In this document: one piece after another, positions 44,115-52,547 of the stretch
Layout: each line of letters opens with the position of its first letter
Numbering within the stretch: the first letter of the stretch is position 1
Assembly (NCBI GenBank): GCA_032027045.1
Contig: JAVSMU010000001.1
Location: 2,800,783-2,864,782 of the forward strand
DNA from: Truepera sp.
Lineage (GTDB): Bacteria; Deinococcota; Deinococci; Deinococcales; Trueperaceae
Length of the DNA stretch: 64,000 bases
Reading direction: 5' to 3'
Notes under the pieces: model-generated
Told to the model about the DNA's origin: nothing
Databases searched by the model: none
What the model saw: only the letters and a program-made list of their open reading frames with translations
Made by a program: the position numbers and the translations under genes

Positions 44115-45112
44115 AGTGGGCCCTCGGCGCGCTGGTAGGTGCGCCAGACCCTGGCGCCGAGCTTGCCGTAGAAGGTAGTGAGCGTGGTCCAGTTGATGAG
44201 CAGGTCGGTGGCGCCGCGGTCCTGCAGCCAGGCCGCGCCCGCGCGCACCAGGCTCAGCCCGAGGCCGAGCCCACGGGCCGACTCCGACACACCCAGGGGC
44301 CCCATGCCCGCCACGTTGGCCGCCCCACCGTTCGCGGCGACGGCCCTGCGCCAGTAGAGGCTGGGGGCGACCAGGGCCTCGTCGCCCTGGAACAAAGCGC
44401 AGAAGCCCTCGGCCAGGGCCGAAGGGCCGGTGCCTCCCGGGCTTGCCTTCGCTAGGGTGAGGACGGTCGCCCCCGCCCCCAGGTAGGCCTCCACCTCGTG
44501 GGCCCAGCGGCCGGGGAAGGCGCGCGCCACGAACTCGAGGGCGGCCGCGGGTTCGTCGGCGCGCACCGTCCAGCCCGGCGGCAACGGGGCTGGGGGCAGC
44601 GGCAGGCGCAGGTCGACGTGCAGGTCGTGCTCGGACGCGAGGAACCGCGCGCCCGCACGCCGCGCCAGGCGCCAGAGGGCCGCGAACGATTCCTGCGGTG
44701 GGCCTGGAAGGAGGTGGTTGGCGTCGCTACCGAGGCGGAAGCGCTTGGCGCCACCGGCGCGCAAACGTGCGAGGAGTTCGGACAGGAGCCGGCCCCCCAC
44801 GCCGCTGCCCTGCCATGGCCCCGCCACGGCCAGCAGGGAGACCCACCCGACGTCGGCCGGCAGCCACGCCACCCCGTCAGGGAGACGGCCATAGGCAGCG
44901 CCCACCAGGTGCTCGTCCGCGAAGGCGCCTATGAGCAGTTCGGGCTGGTGGTGGCGCGCAAGGCGTTCGCGCCACACGCGGTCCTCGAGCGGGTAGGGCT
45001 CGCGCCCCAGGCCCTCCCAGGCGGAGCGCCATACTTCCGGCACCAAGGCCACGGCGGCGCCGTTCAGGGTGCGCAGCGTCACTTCCTCAGCGTTGGGCGC
45101 GGCCGCGGTCAC
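44111..45112 (-). CDS. Tandem GNAT acetyltransferase
   Basis: A 333-residue protein with two GNAT-like domains. The first (~10-150) has the acetyl-CoA loop AVAGPWQGSGVGGRLLSELLARL; the second (~180-330) has a degenerate loop GVSESARGLGLGLSLVRAGAAWLQ and ends LINWTTLTTFYGKLGARVWRTYQ. Only the first shows the full R/Q-x-x-G-x-G/A. The gene lies between gntR and murQ with four-base overlaps on both sides, so a role in acetylating amino sugars or muropeptides is plausible. The substrate is unknown. Confidence 0.8.
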   Translation of the reverse strand: MTAAAPNAEEVTLRTLNGAAVALVPEVWRSAWEGLGREPYPLEDRVWRERLARHHQPELLIGAFADEHLVGAAYGRLPDGVAWLPADVGWVSLLAVAGPWQGSGVGGRLLSELLARLRAGGAKRFRLGSDANHLLPGPPQESFAALWRLARRAGARFLASEHDLHVDLRLPLPPAPLPPGWTVRADEPAAALEFVARAFPGRWAHEVEAYLGAGATVLTLAKASPGGTGPSALAEGFCALFQGDEALVAPSLYWRRAVAANGGAANVAGMGPLGVSESARGLGLGLSLVRAGAAWLQDRGATDLLINWTTLTTFYGKLGARVWRTYQRAEGPL

Positions 45113-45855
45113 TGGGCCCTCAGGTCGAGGGCCATGCGGTAGAGGTCGCCGCGGTACGCGCTGCGCACGTACTCGAAAGGGCGCTCGTCGGCGTCGTAGG
45201 TGGTGCGCTCGAGCGCGAGCACGGGCACTTCGCGGCCGATGCCCAGGACCTTCGCCTCGTGCCTGGTGGGCAGGCGGGCGCTGATGGTCTGCCGCGCGCG
45301 CCGCGGCCTGATGCCGAACTGCCGTTCCAGCGTCTTGTAAAGCGACCCGGAGCGTTCCAGTTCCTCGATCGAGATCTCGAGCAGGTGGGTGGGGAGGTAG
45401 GCGTCCTGCAGGGCGAGCGGCTCGCCATCGGCAGTGCGGAGGCGGCTGACGCACAAGACGGTCTCACCCGGCCGCACGCCCAGCGCGGCCGCGGCCTGAT
45501 CGTCCGCGGCCACCGCCTTGGCCCCGAGCAGCCTCGAGCCGGGCCGCAGCCCCAAGTGCCGCGCCTCGTCCGTGAAGCCGACGACCCGGTCGATGATCTG
45601 CAGGAGGGGCTGGCCCTTGACGTAGGTGCCGGAGCCCTGCCGCTGCTGAACGAGGCCGGCCTCCTCCAGCTCCTTGAAGGCGCGCCTGGTGGTCATGCGC
45701 GAGAGCCCGAGGGACGAAGCGAGGCTCCTCTCGGAGGGCAGGGCGCTGCCGGGGCGCAGCAGGCCGAGTTCGATCGCGCGTGCCAGGCGCTCCTTGAGTT
45801 GGAGGTACGCGGGTGTAGGCAGCGTTCTATCGATCTCGATGTCGCTGAGCTTCAT
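45109..45855 (-). CDS. GntR/UTRA-family regulator (NagR/DasR type)
   Basis: An N-terminal GntR winged helix (YLQLKERLARAIELGLLRPGSALPSERSLASSLGLSRMTTRRAFKELEEAGLV) and a C-terminal UTRA effector domain (~90-245; ends ERPFEYVRSAYRGDLYRMAL). NagR/DasR members bind GlcN-6-P or GlcNAc-6-P, the product line of the MurQ pathway. It is the first gene of gntR-GNAT-murQ and faces the ABC operon across an intergenic region holding two arrays of GTGGT half-sites. It probably controls both operons. AGAGG precedes the ATG. Confidence 0.9.
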   Translation of the reverse strand: MKLSDIEIDRTLPTPAYLQLKERLARAIELGLLRPGSALPSERSLASSLGLSRMTTRRAFKELEEAGLVQQRQGSGTYVKGQPLLQIIDRVVGFTDEARHLGLRPGSRLLGAKAVAADDQAAAALGVRPGETVLCVSRLRTADGEPLALQDAYLPTHLLEISIEELERSGSLYKTLERQFGIRPRRARQTISARLPTRHEAKVLGIGREVPVLALERTTYDADERPFEYVRSAYRGDLYRMALDLRAQ

Positions 45856-45918
45856 GGCCTCTGACGGTCCCTTCCGGCGCGCGGCGCCCGAGCGGGTACA
45901 TTAAGACGCACCTATATG

Positions 45919-45936
45919 TACCACTCCTATACCACT
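45919..45936 (-). promoter_or_regulatory. GTGGT half-site pair, 11-bp phased, facing gntR
   Basis: TACCACT at 45919-45925 and 45930-45936 (AGTGGTA on the minus strand), exactly 11 bp apart. The same half-site occurs on the other strand upstream of the ABC operon. It is a likely GntR/NagR operator. Confidence 0.6.
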
Positions 45937-46000
45937 GGGTCAACGAGGCGGCCCGGCGCCGTCAGGGCGTTTCCCGGCGCCGTGCGCCGCGTCTCATCCG

Positions 46001-46037
46001 AGTGGTCTTGCAGTGGTCTACTCTGGTGGCGCATACT
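46001..46037 (+). promoter_or_regulatory. GTGGT half-site array and promoter of the ABC operon
   Basis: AGTGGTCT at 46001-46008 and 46012-46019, 11 bp apart, with a weaker CTGGTGGC at 46023. They overlap a promoter TTGCAG (46008-46013), 18-bp spacer, CATACT (46032-46037). It fits repression by the GntR-family protein encoded opposite. Confidence 0.6.
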
Positions 46038-46063
46038 GAAGACGTTCGACAGAGGAGGCACGA

Positions 46064-47830
46064 ATGGCTCGTAAGACGATAGTCACGCTAGTCCTGGCCG
46101 CCGCTTTGGCCGTTGCCGGGGCTGCTTTCGCGCAGCCGAAGACGGTCGACTACCCCGGCCTCGGCATGACCCCGGGCAAGGTCGGGGGCACGTTGACCCT
46201 TGGGCTGGCCGACTCGCCGCCTACTTTCTTGTATTACGGTCAGATCGACAACAACACGCAGACGCTGACGGGCGTGGTGTTCGACCCGCTCGTGGAGTTC
46301 AACCTCGAGACTTACGCCATCGAGCCCGCCCTCGCCGCCAGTTGGGACGTCAGCCCCGACGGCACCGTGTACACCTTCCACCTCCGGCAGGGCGTCACGT
46401 GGCACGACGGCACGCCCTTCACCTCCGCCGACGTGGTCTTCACGTACACCCAGATCATCGCCAACCCCGAGGCCCGCGCCGGTGACGCCGCCGCGTTCGT
46501 CTTCACGGTCGACGGCGAGCAGCGCCCCGTTACCTTCGCCGCGCCCGACGACAACACCGTGGTCATGACCCTGCCGGCACCGGCGGCGGCGTTCCTCCTG
46601 CAGCAGCGCTTCCCCATGCTGCCGAAGCACAAGCTCCTGCCCTTCTCGGTCGAGGGCGGCGCGGAGCAGGCCGATATCAACAACGCCTGGTCGACCGCCA
46701 CCCCGCTCTCCGACGTCGTCGGCACCGGGCCCTTCATGTACGACACTTACGTGCCGGGCCAGAAGGTCGGCCTCGTTCGCAACCCCAACTACTGGAAGGT
46801 CGATGCGGCCGGCACCTCCCTGCCCTACGCAGACCGGCTCGACTACCTCATCGTGCGTGGCAACGAGGCGCAGGCCGCCCAGTTCCTCGCGGGCAACCTG
46901 GCCACACTCAACATCTCGGGCGCCCAGTTCCCCGACTTCAAGAGCCGCGAGGTGGCCGGCGCCGACTTCCGCGTGGTGACTAGCCCCGCCCTCTTCGGCT
47001 CGCCGCCTCACCTCGCCTTCAACTTCGATGACCCCGAGTTCAGCGCCGTGTTCTCCGACGTGGCCTTCCGCCGCGCCATGGAGCGCGCGGTAGACCGCCA
47101 GCGCATCATCGACGACGTCTACAACGGCCTCGCCGAGATACCCGGCACCCCGACGGCACCGGCCGACGGCACCTTCTACGAGGACACCAAGAGCCTCATG
47201 CTGCCGTTCGACCTCACCGAGGCGGGCGCGGCCCTCGACGCCCTCGGCATCAAGGACACCGACGGCAACGGCGTGCGCAACGTGCCCTCGGGCAAGGACC
47301 TCGAGTTCTCGCTCACCTACAACTCCGACTCGAGCACCTACACCGACATGGCCACCATCTTGCAGAACGACTTCTCCAAGATCGGCGTGAAGGCCAACCT
47401 CGTCGGCGTTCAGGGCTCGGCGCTCCTCTCCACCGGCCTCGCCGGCGACTACCAGGCCATCATCATCGCGCTCGGCAACCAGCCCGACCCCGAGCTGCGC
47501 AAGCCCATCTGGCAGCCTGGCGGCTCGCTGTACTACTGGCACCGCTCCACGCAACCCGCCGAGCCGGGCGGCCCGCCCAACTTCGCCGCCATGGCCGACT
47601 GGGAGAAGCGCATCTACGACATCTTCGACCAGGGCACCACCCTCGTCGACCGCGACGCGCGCGTGGCCCTCTACAAGGAGTGGCAGCGCATCAACGCCGA
47701 GAAGGTGCCGGTCATCATGATCGCCAAGCCGGCCAACATCGCGGCCGTGCACAACAGCGTGGGCAACTTCGTCTACAACCTGGGCGTCATCCCGGGCTAC
47801 AACCCCGTGCCGCTCTACTTCGTCAAGTAG
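46064..47830 (+). CDS. Peptide-type ABC transporter substrate-binding protein (family 5)
   Basis: Signal peptide VTLVLAAALAVAGAAFAQ, mature start ~residue 24. The family-5 signature YTFHLRQGVTWHDGTPFTSADVVFTY is present, then FMYDTYVPGQKVGLVRNPNYW and VAFRRAMERAVDRQRIIDDVYNG. At 588 residues it is a full-length DppA/OppA-like protein. GAGGAGG precedes ATG 46064. The surrounding genes (GntR of the NagR type, MurQ, NagZ) suggest muropeptides or GlcNAc/MurNAc compounds as ligands rather than plain peptides. It is separated from its permeases by a terminator-like hairpin. No ATPase genes follow. Confidence 0.9.
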   Translation: MARKTIVTLVLAAALAVAGAAFAQPKTVDYPGLGMTPGKVGGTLTLGLADSPPTFLYYGQIDNNTQTLTGVVFDPLVEFNLETYAIEPALAASWDVSPDGTVYTFHLRQGVTWHDGTPFTSADVVFTYTQIIANPEARAGDAAAFVFTVDGEQRPVTFAAPDDNTVVMTLPAPAAAFLLQQRFPMLPKHKLLPFSVEGGAEQADINNAWSTATPLSDVVGTGPFMYDTYVPGQKVGLVRNPNYWKVDAAGTSLPYADRLDYLIVRGNEAQAAQFLAGNLATLNISGAQFPDFKSREVAGADFRVVTSPALFGSPPHLAFNFDDPEFSAVFSDVAFRRAMERAVDRQRIIDDVYNGLAEIPGTPTAPADGTFYEDTKSLMLPFDLTEAGAALDALGIKDTDGNGVRNVPSGKDLEFSLTYNSDSSTYTDMATILQNDFSKIGVKANLVGVQGSALLSTGLAGDYQAIIIALGNQPDPELRKPIWQPGGSLYYWHRSTQPAEPGGPPNFAAMADWEKRIYDIFDQGTTLVDRDARVALYKEWQRINAEKVPVIMIAKPANIAAVHNSVGNFVYNLGVIPGYNPVPLYFVK

Positions 47831-47852
47831 CGGCAGCGAGACAAGCAGCGCT

Positions 47853-47883
47853 CCGGGCCGGCACGCACTTTGTGCCGGCCCGG
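47853..47883 (+). terminator. Hairpin between binding-protein and permease genes
   Basis: CCGGGCCGGCAC (47853-47864) pairs with GTGCCGGCCCGG (47872-47883), a 12-bp stem with 7-base loop. It probably attenuates transcription into the permeases. Confidence 0.7.
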
Positions 47884-47907
47884 TCCATCTAGACTGGGGA
47901 CCAGCCG

Positions 47908-48879
47908 ATGTTCGCCTACCTGCTCAGGCGCGTGCTCATGATGCTGCCGACGATCCTGCTCGTGTCGGTGGTGTGCTTCGTGGTCATCCAGGCGGCGCCG
48001 GGCTCCTTCACCGACCGTTACCTGGAGGACCCGCGCATGGGCCCCGACGCGGTGGCGCGCATCAACGCCCAGCTCGGCCTCGACAGGCCCCTCTACGAGC
48101 AGTACCTCCGCTGGGTGGGCGGCATCGTCACGCGCCTCGACTTCGGCTACAGCTTCTTCGCCAACCGCCCCGTATCGACCGTGATCGGCGAGAGGCTCTT
48201 CTGGACCATCGTCGTGGCCGGCATCACCATGCTGTTCTCGTGGCTGGTGGCCGTGCCCCTCGGCATCTTCACGGCCCTGAGGCGCAACGGCTTCACGGAC
48301 GCCATCGCGAGCTTCATCGGCTACGTGGGCCTAGCCGTGCCCGACTTCCTCATCGCCCTGCTCCTGATAGCCCTGGTGCTCCAGACCGGCGGCACGCAGG
48401 TGGGCGGGCTCTTCAGCCCCAAGTACATAGGCGCGGCGTGGAGCTGGGACAAGTTCCTCGACTTCCTCAACCACATGTGGATCCCGATCCTCGCCATCGG
48501 CACCTCGGGCGTGGCCTCGGTAATGCGGCAGATGCGCGCCAACCTCTTGGACGTCCTGAACGCCGACTACGTCCGCACCGCACGCTCCAAGGGGCTGTCG
48601 GAGCGGCGCGTCATCAACCGCCACGCGGTGCGCACCGCCATCAACCCGCTCGTCTCGATGCTCGGCCTGAGCCTGCCCGAACTCATCAACGGCACCATCA
48701 TCGCGAGCATCGTCCTCAACCTCCCCACCATCGGCCCGCTCCTTTACGACTCGCTCCTCGCCAAGGACCAGTACGTGGCCATGTCGCTCCTGCTCCTGGC
48801 CAGCGCCTTGCTCATCGTGGGCAACCTGCTCGCCGACCTGGCCCTGGCCTGGATAGACCCACGGATCCGCTATGACTGA
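47908..48879 (+). CDS. Peptide-type ABC permease (DppB-like)
   Basis: An integral membrane protein of 323 residues with N-terminal MFAYLLRRVLMMLPTILLVSVVCFVVIQAAPG, typical of DppB. The EAA loop is NADYVRTARSKGLSERRVINRHAVRTAINPLVS (~215-247). It ends IDPRIRYD, standard for the family. It overlaps the next permease by eight bases. Confidence 0.93.
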   Translation: MFAYLLRRVLMMLPTILLVSVVCFVVIQAAPGSFTDRYLEDPRMGPDAVARINAQLGLDRPLYEQYLRWVGGIVTRLDFGYSFFANRPVSTVIGERLFWTIVVAGITMLFSWLVAVPLGIFTALRRNGFTDAIASFIGYVGLAVPDFLIALLLIALVLQTGGTQVGGLFSPKYIGAAWSWDKFLDFLNHMWIPILAIGTSGVASVMRQMRANLLDVLNADYVRTARSKGLSERRVINRHAVRTAINPLVSMLGLSLPELINGTIIASIVLNLPTIGPLLYDSLLAKDQYVAMSLLLLASALLIVGNLLADLALAWIDPRIRYD

Positions 48880-49987
48880 CGCCACCGCAGCGGGCGGGCT
48901 GGTGCAGACGACCGAGTACGAGGTCGGGCCGGGCCCGTGGCGCCTGGCGTGGCGGCGCTTCTCGCGCTCCCGTACGGGCCTGCTGGGCGGGGTCATCCTG
49001 CTGGTGCTCTACTTCGTGGCCCTCACCGCGCAGTTCCTGGCCCCGTTCGAGATCACCACGCAGCACCGCGCCGTCTACCAACCCCCACAGCCCGTGAGGG
49101 TCTGGCAGGACGGGCGCCCGGCCTGGCCGCACACCTTCGTCATGCAGCAGCAGCGCGACCCCGTCACCTTCCGGCGGATCTTCGAGCCCGACTTCGACCA
49201 GCCCCTACCCCTGCGGCTCTTCGTCAAGGGCGAGAAATACAGCTTCCTGGGACTGTTCGTCACCGACCTGCACCTGTTCGGCGCCGTCGGCGGCGACTAT
49301 TACCCCCTGGGCACCGACCGCTTCGGCCGCGACCTGTTGTCGCGCATGCTGGTCGGCTCGCAGGTCTCGCTCACCGTGGGGCTCATCGGCATCATCATCT
49401 CTTTCACGATCGGCATATTGATCGGCGGCATCAGCGGCTATTACGGCGGCTGGCTGGACCAGCTGCTGCAGCGCTTCATCGAGGTGCTCCTGAGCTTCCC
49501 GCGCATCCCTATCTTGCTCGCGTTGGCCACCGTGATCCCCAGCACCTGGCCCTCTACGTACGTCTACCTAGGCATCGTGGTGGTGCTTGCCTCCATCGGC
49601 TGGGCCGGACTGGCACGCGTGGTGCGCGGCCAGGTCCTCGCCGTGCGCGAGACCGAGTTCGTCACCGCCGCCAGGGCGCTCGGGGTGCGCGACCTCAGCA
49701 TCATCGTCAAGCACGTGGTGCCCAACCTCACCTCCTACCTGGTGGTGGCGGCCACCCTCGCGCTGCCCGGCTACATCCTCGGCGAGAGCGCGCTGTCGTT
49801 CCTGGGCCTGGGCGTCAAGGAGCCCATGACCTCGTGGGGCCTGCTGCTCAAGGACGCGCAGAACTTCGAGTCGCTCAGGCTCTACCCGTGGCTGCTGGCG
49901 CCGGGGGCGCTCATCGTCGTCTCCGTGCTGGCCTTCAACTTCGTGGGCGACGCGCTGCGAGACGCCGCGGACGTCAGGTCGAGGTGA
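48872..49987 (+). CDS. Peptide-type ABC permease (DppC-like)
   Basis: A 371-residue permease with an extended periplasmic loop after the first helix (~45-130) and the DppC motif PLGTDRFGRDLLSRMLVGSQVSLTVG. The EAA loop is ETEFVTAARALGVRDLSIIVKHVVPNL (~258-284). It ends GDALRDAADVRSR. The long loop (TTQHRAVYQPPQ..FEPDFDQPLPLRLFVKGEKY) is usual for the subgroup with a 'PHP-type' insert. nagZ starts four bases after its stop. Confidence 0.93.
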   Translation: MTDATAAGGLVQTTEYEVGPGPWRLAWRRFSRSRTGLLGGVILLVLYFVALTAQFLAPFEITTQHRAVYQPPQPVRVWQDGRPAWPHTFVMQQQRDPVTFRRIFEPDFDQPLPLRLFVKGEKYSFLGLFVTDLHLFGAVGGDYYPLGTDRFGRDLLSRMLVGSQVSLTVGLIGIIISFTIGILIGGISGYYGGWLDQLLQRFIEVLLSFPRIPILLALATVIPSTWPSTYVYLGIVVVLASIGWAGLARVVRGQVLAVRETEFVTAARALGVRDLSIIVKHVVPNLTSYLVVAATLALPGYILGESALSFLGLGVKEPMTSWGLLLKDAQNFESLRLYPWLLAPGALIVVSVLAFNFVGDALRDAADVRSR

Positions 49988-49991
49988 CCCC

Positions 49992-51524
49992 GTGACGCGG
50001 CTGCCCCTCATGACGGACCTCTCGGGCACCGAGCTCACGCCCGACGAGCGCGCCTTCCTTTCCGAGCGGCGCGTGGCCGGCATCTGCCTGTTCGCTCGCA
50101 ACGTGGCGGACCGTTACCGCCTGGCCGACTACCTTGCGGAGGTGCGCCGGCTTGCGGGCGAGGACCTGATCGTGGCCGTCGACCAGGAGGGCGGCGGGGT
50201 GCTGCGCCTACTCGACGTGCCCTTCCCGCCGCCCGCCATGGCGTTGGGGGCGGCCGACGACGTGGGCCTTACCGAGGAGGTGGCCGCCGCCACCGGCCGG
50301 GCCCTGGCCGCGGTCGGCATCAACCTCGACTTCGCGCCCGTTGCCGACGTGAACTCGAACCCCGCCAACCCAGTCATAGGCGACCGCTCATTCGGCGCCG
50401 ACCCAGCCCTGGCCGCGCGCCACGTGGCAGCGTTCGTGCGCGGCCTGCAGTCGGCCGGCGTGGGCGCGACGCTCAAGCACTTCCCGGGCCACGGCGACAC
50501 GAGCACCGACTCCCACCTCGCCCTACCCGTCGTGGACCGCTCCCTGGAGGAGCTGCGCACCACCGAGTTCGTGCCGTTTCGCGCCGGGGTGGCCGCCGGT
50601 GCGGCGGCCGTGATGAGCGCGCACATCGTGCTACCGCGGCTGGACCCCGGCCTGCCCGCCACCCTCTCGCGCCGGGCAATGTACGGCCTCCTGCGCCAGG
50701 AGCTCGACTTCGAGGGCGTGAGCGTCACCGACGCGCTCGACATGCGGGCCATCGCGGAGCGTTACGACGCCGGTACGGCCGCTGTCATGGCGCTGCAGGC
50801 GGGCGTGGATCTGCCGCTCACGCTGGGGCCCGTCGACGAACATCGAAGGGTGTTGCAAAAGGTCGAAGGTGCGCTGGCTTCGGGCGAGCTCTCCGGCACC
50901 GGGCTCGCAGAGGCCCGAGCGCGGCTGGCACGCTTCGCGCTCGAGTTCCCAGCGTTGCCGACTGGCGGCCGCATGGACGAGGGGGTCGAGGCTGCCGACC
51001 GCGCTGTGATGGCCCGCGCCACCAAGACGGGGCTCGTCACGCTTGGCCGCCTGCCGCGCCTCGGCCCGGGAACGCGCGTGGCGTTCCTCTCCAGCGGTGA
51101 AGTGCGTGCCAGCGCCGCCAGCCAGGTCAGCGCCAAACCGGCCGACGAGCTGGTCGCCGAGCTGCTGCGCCGAGGGGTGGACGTCTCGCGGCTCGAGCTG
51201 GCGCCAGGCGAGACGAGCGACCCCACGCCGTGGTTGGGCGGCATGAGCCCACTGCCGCAGGTCGTCTTGTACGCCTCGACCAGCCGCACCCGCCTGGCCT
51301 CCGCGGAGGCGGCCACGGCCCGGCGCGCGGCGGCCTGGGCGCGGCACACCGGAGTGCCCTACGCGCACGTCGCGCTGTGGAACCCGTACTCGGCGGAGTT
51401 GTTGCCTGGGCCGGCGCTGCTCGCCTTCGGTTACCGGGGCAGCGCGGCGGCGGCCGTGGCGGACGCGCTCATGGGCGAGGCGACGGTGGGCACGTTACCG
51501 GCACCCATCAGCTCCCTCGCCTAG
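49992..51524 (+). CDS. nagZ: Beta-N-acetylhexosaminidase (GH3, NagZ)
   Basis: NagZ removes GlcNAc from GlcNAc-anhMurNAc muropeptides. The GH3 barrel has LIVAVDQEGGGVLRL, NLDFAPVADVNSNP, KHFPGHGDTSTDSH (catalytic His/Asp loop) and VSVTDALDMRAI (nucleophile Asp, ~248). An additional ~170-residue C-terminal domain makes it 510 residues, longer than the ~340-residue proteobacterial enzyme and like the two-domain Bacillus type. No signal peptide, so it acts in the cytoplasm on imported products. It is the last gene of the ABC operon; GAGGTGA precedes GTG 49992. Confidence 0.92.
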   Translation: MTRLPLMTDLSGTELTPDERAFLSERRVAGICLFARNVADRYRLADYLAEVRRLAGEDLIVAVDQEGGGVLRLLDVPFPPPAMALGAADDVGLTEEVAAATGRALAAVGINLDFAPVADVNSNPANPVIGDRSFGADPALAARHVAAFVRGLQSAGVGATLKHFPGHGDTSTDSHLALPVVDRSLEELRTTEFVPFRAGVAAGAAAVMSAHIVLPRLDPGLPATLSRRAMYGLLRQELDFEGVSVTDALDMRAIAERYDAGTAAVMALQAGVDLPLTLGPVDEHRRVLQKVEGALASGELSGTGLAEARARLARFALEFPALPTGGRMDEGVEAADRAVMARATKTGLVTLGRLPRLGPGTRVAFLSSGEVRASAASQVSAKPADELVAELLRRGVDVSRLELAPGETSDPTPWLGGMSPLPQVVLYASTSRTRLASAEAATARRAAAWARHTGVPYAHVALWNPYSAELLPGPALLAFGYRGSAAAAVADALMGEATVGTLPAPISSLA

Positions 51525-51667
51525 GGGCGGCGAGCGGCGCACGAACTATTGGTTCGAGAAAGAATCCCGTAAGTTTTGCATAAGGACGGCGTGAGTCCTG
51601 GACGGCTATATTCGGCGCAACGAACGCGAGCAAGCGGAATCCGCCGCTGCGTACCGAAGGAGTTGCC

Positions 51668-52438
51668 ATGAGAAAGTTAGCTTTGCTATTCAGTGTGTTG
51701 TTCGCAGGTCTACTAGTTGTTTCTTGCGGCATCAGTGAACCGGGCCTGGTACCGCGGCAAAGCGCGGTATTGAGCGTCACCCCGGACGGGATCGCCGACG
51801 GCAAGGTCGACGTCGCCTACGACTTCACGTTCAAGGCCACCAGCATCCCGGCCAGCGTGAGCCAGGTTACGTTCCAGTGGAGCTTCGGCGACGGCAAGGG
51901 CGTGGGCGCGAAGCAGGTGGACGTCGTGAACGGTGCCGCCTCCTACTCCGTTACTTACTCCTACTCCGCCAAGAACGTCTACGGCCTCACGGTGCTCGCC
52001 AAGCAGTCGGGCGGCAGCGTGCTGGCCTCGAAGTCGGTAACGGTGGGCATCGAAGCCAACCCCGAGCGCGAGCTGCCGTTCGGGTCGTGCGACGGGTGGC
52101 GTTCGAGCACCCAGGGCGGTTACGGCGTCACCGTCGACGTCTGGGACATCAGCGGCGTCCCGGTCGGCGCCGTCTTCGACATCAAGTACGACACCATCCG
52201 GATCCCTGACAAGATCGTGGTCGAGTACCCGGACGGAACCGAGGTGCTGGATACCGGCTGGCGTGGGGCCCCCAACTTCGACGGTAGCGAGCTGTACCCA
52301 GGTGGCCTCGCCGGTGGTGGCAAGGGCAGCGTCGATGCGTTCTTCAGCAAGACGGCGTCGAACGAGTTCAAGGTGACGGTCTTCGGCCCCGACCCCGCAA
52401 CCAAGTGGAGCTACGACATAAGGTGCCGCGTTCCCTGA
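51668..52438 (+). CDS. Secreted lipoprotein with PKD-like domain
   Basis: Lipobox VVSC follows LALLFSVLFAGLLVVSC. Residues ~35-125 form a PKD-type sandwich (VTFQWSFGDGKGVG is the W-x-F-G-D-G hallmark). The C-terminal ~125 residues are beta-rich (VVEYPDGTEVLDTGWRG) with conserved-looking cysteines (GSCDGW, DIRCRVP). AAGGAG precedes ATG 51668. It lies upstream of a strong hairpin and is a single gene. It probably binds a surface polymer; the ligand is unknown. Confidence 0.7.
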   Translation: MRKLALLFSVLFAGLLVVSCGISEPGLVPRQSAVLSVTPDGIADGKVDVAYDFTFKATSIPASVSQVTFQWSFGDGKGVGAKQVDVVNGAASYSVTYSYSAKNVYGLTVLAKQSGGSVLASKSVTVGIEANPERELPFGSCDGWRSSTQGGYGVTVDVWDISGVPVGAVFDIKYDTIRIPDKIVVEYPDGTEVLDTGWRGAPNFDGSELYPGGLAGGGKGSVDAFFSKTASNEFKVTVFGPDPATKWSYDIRCRVP

Positions 52439-52514
52439 ACTTCCCAGAGCGCGAAGGTCCGTGGCGGGTCTTAGCGCAAGCGAGCCGCTGAAAGCAAAAG
52501 GTTTCAACCTCCAA

Positions 52515-52547
52515 GGCCGCGTGAGACGATCAGCGTCTCACGCGGCC
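52515..52547. terminator. Strong bidirectional hairpin
   Basis: GGCCGCGTGAGACG (52515-52528), five-base loop, and its exact complement (52534-52547). It overlaps the last codons of the convergent MFS gene and ends the lipoprotein transcript. Confidence 0.75.
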
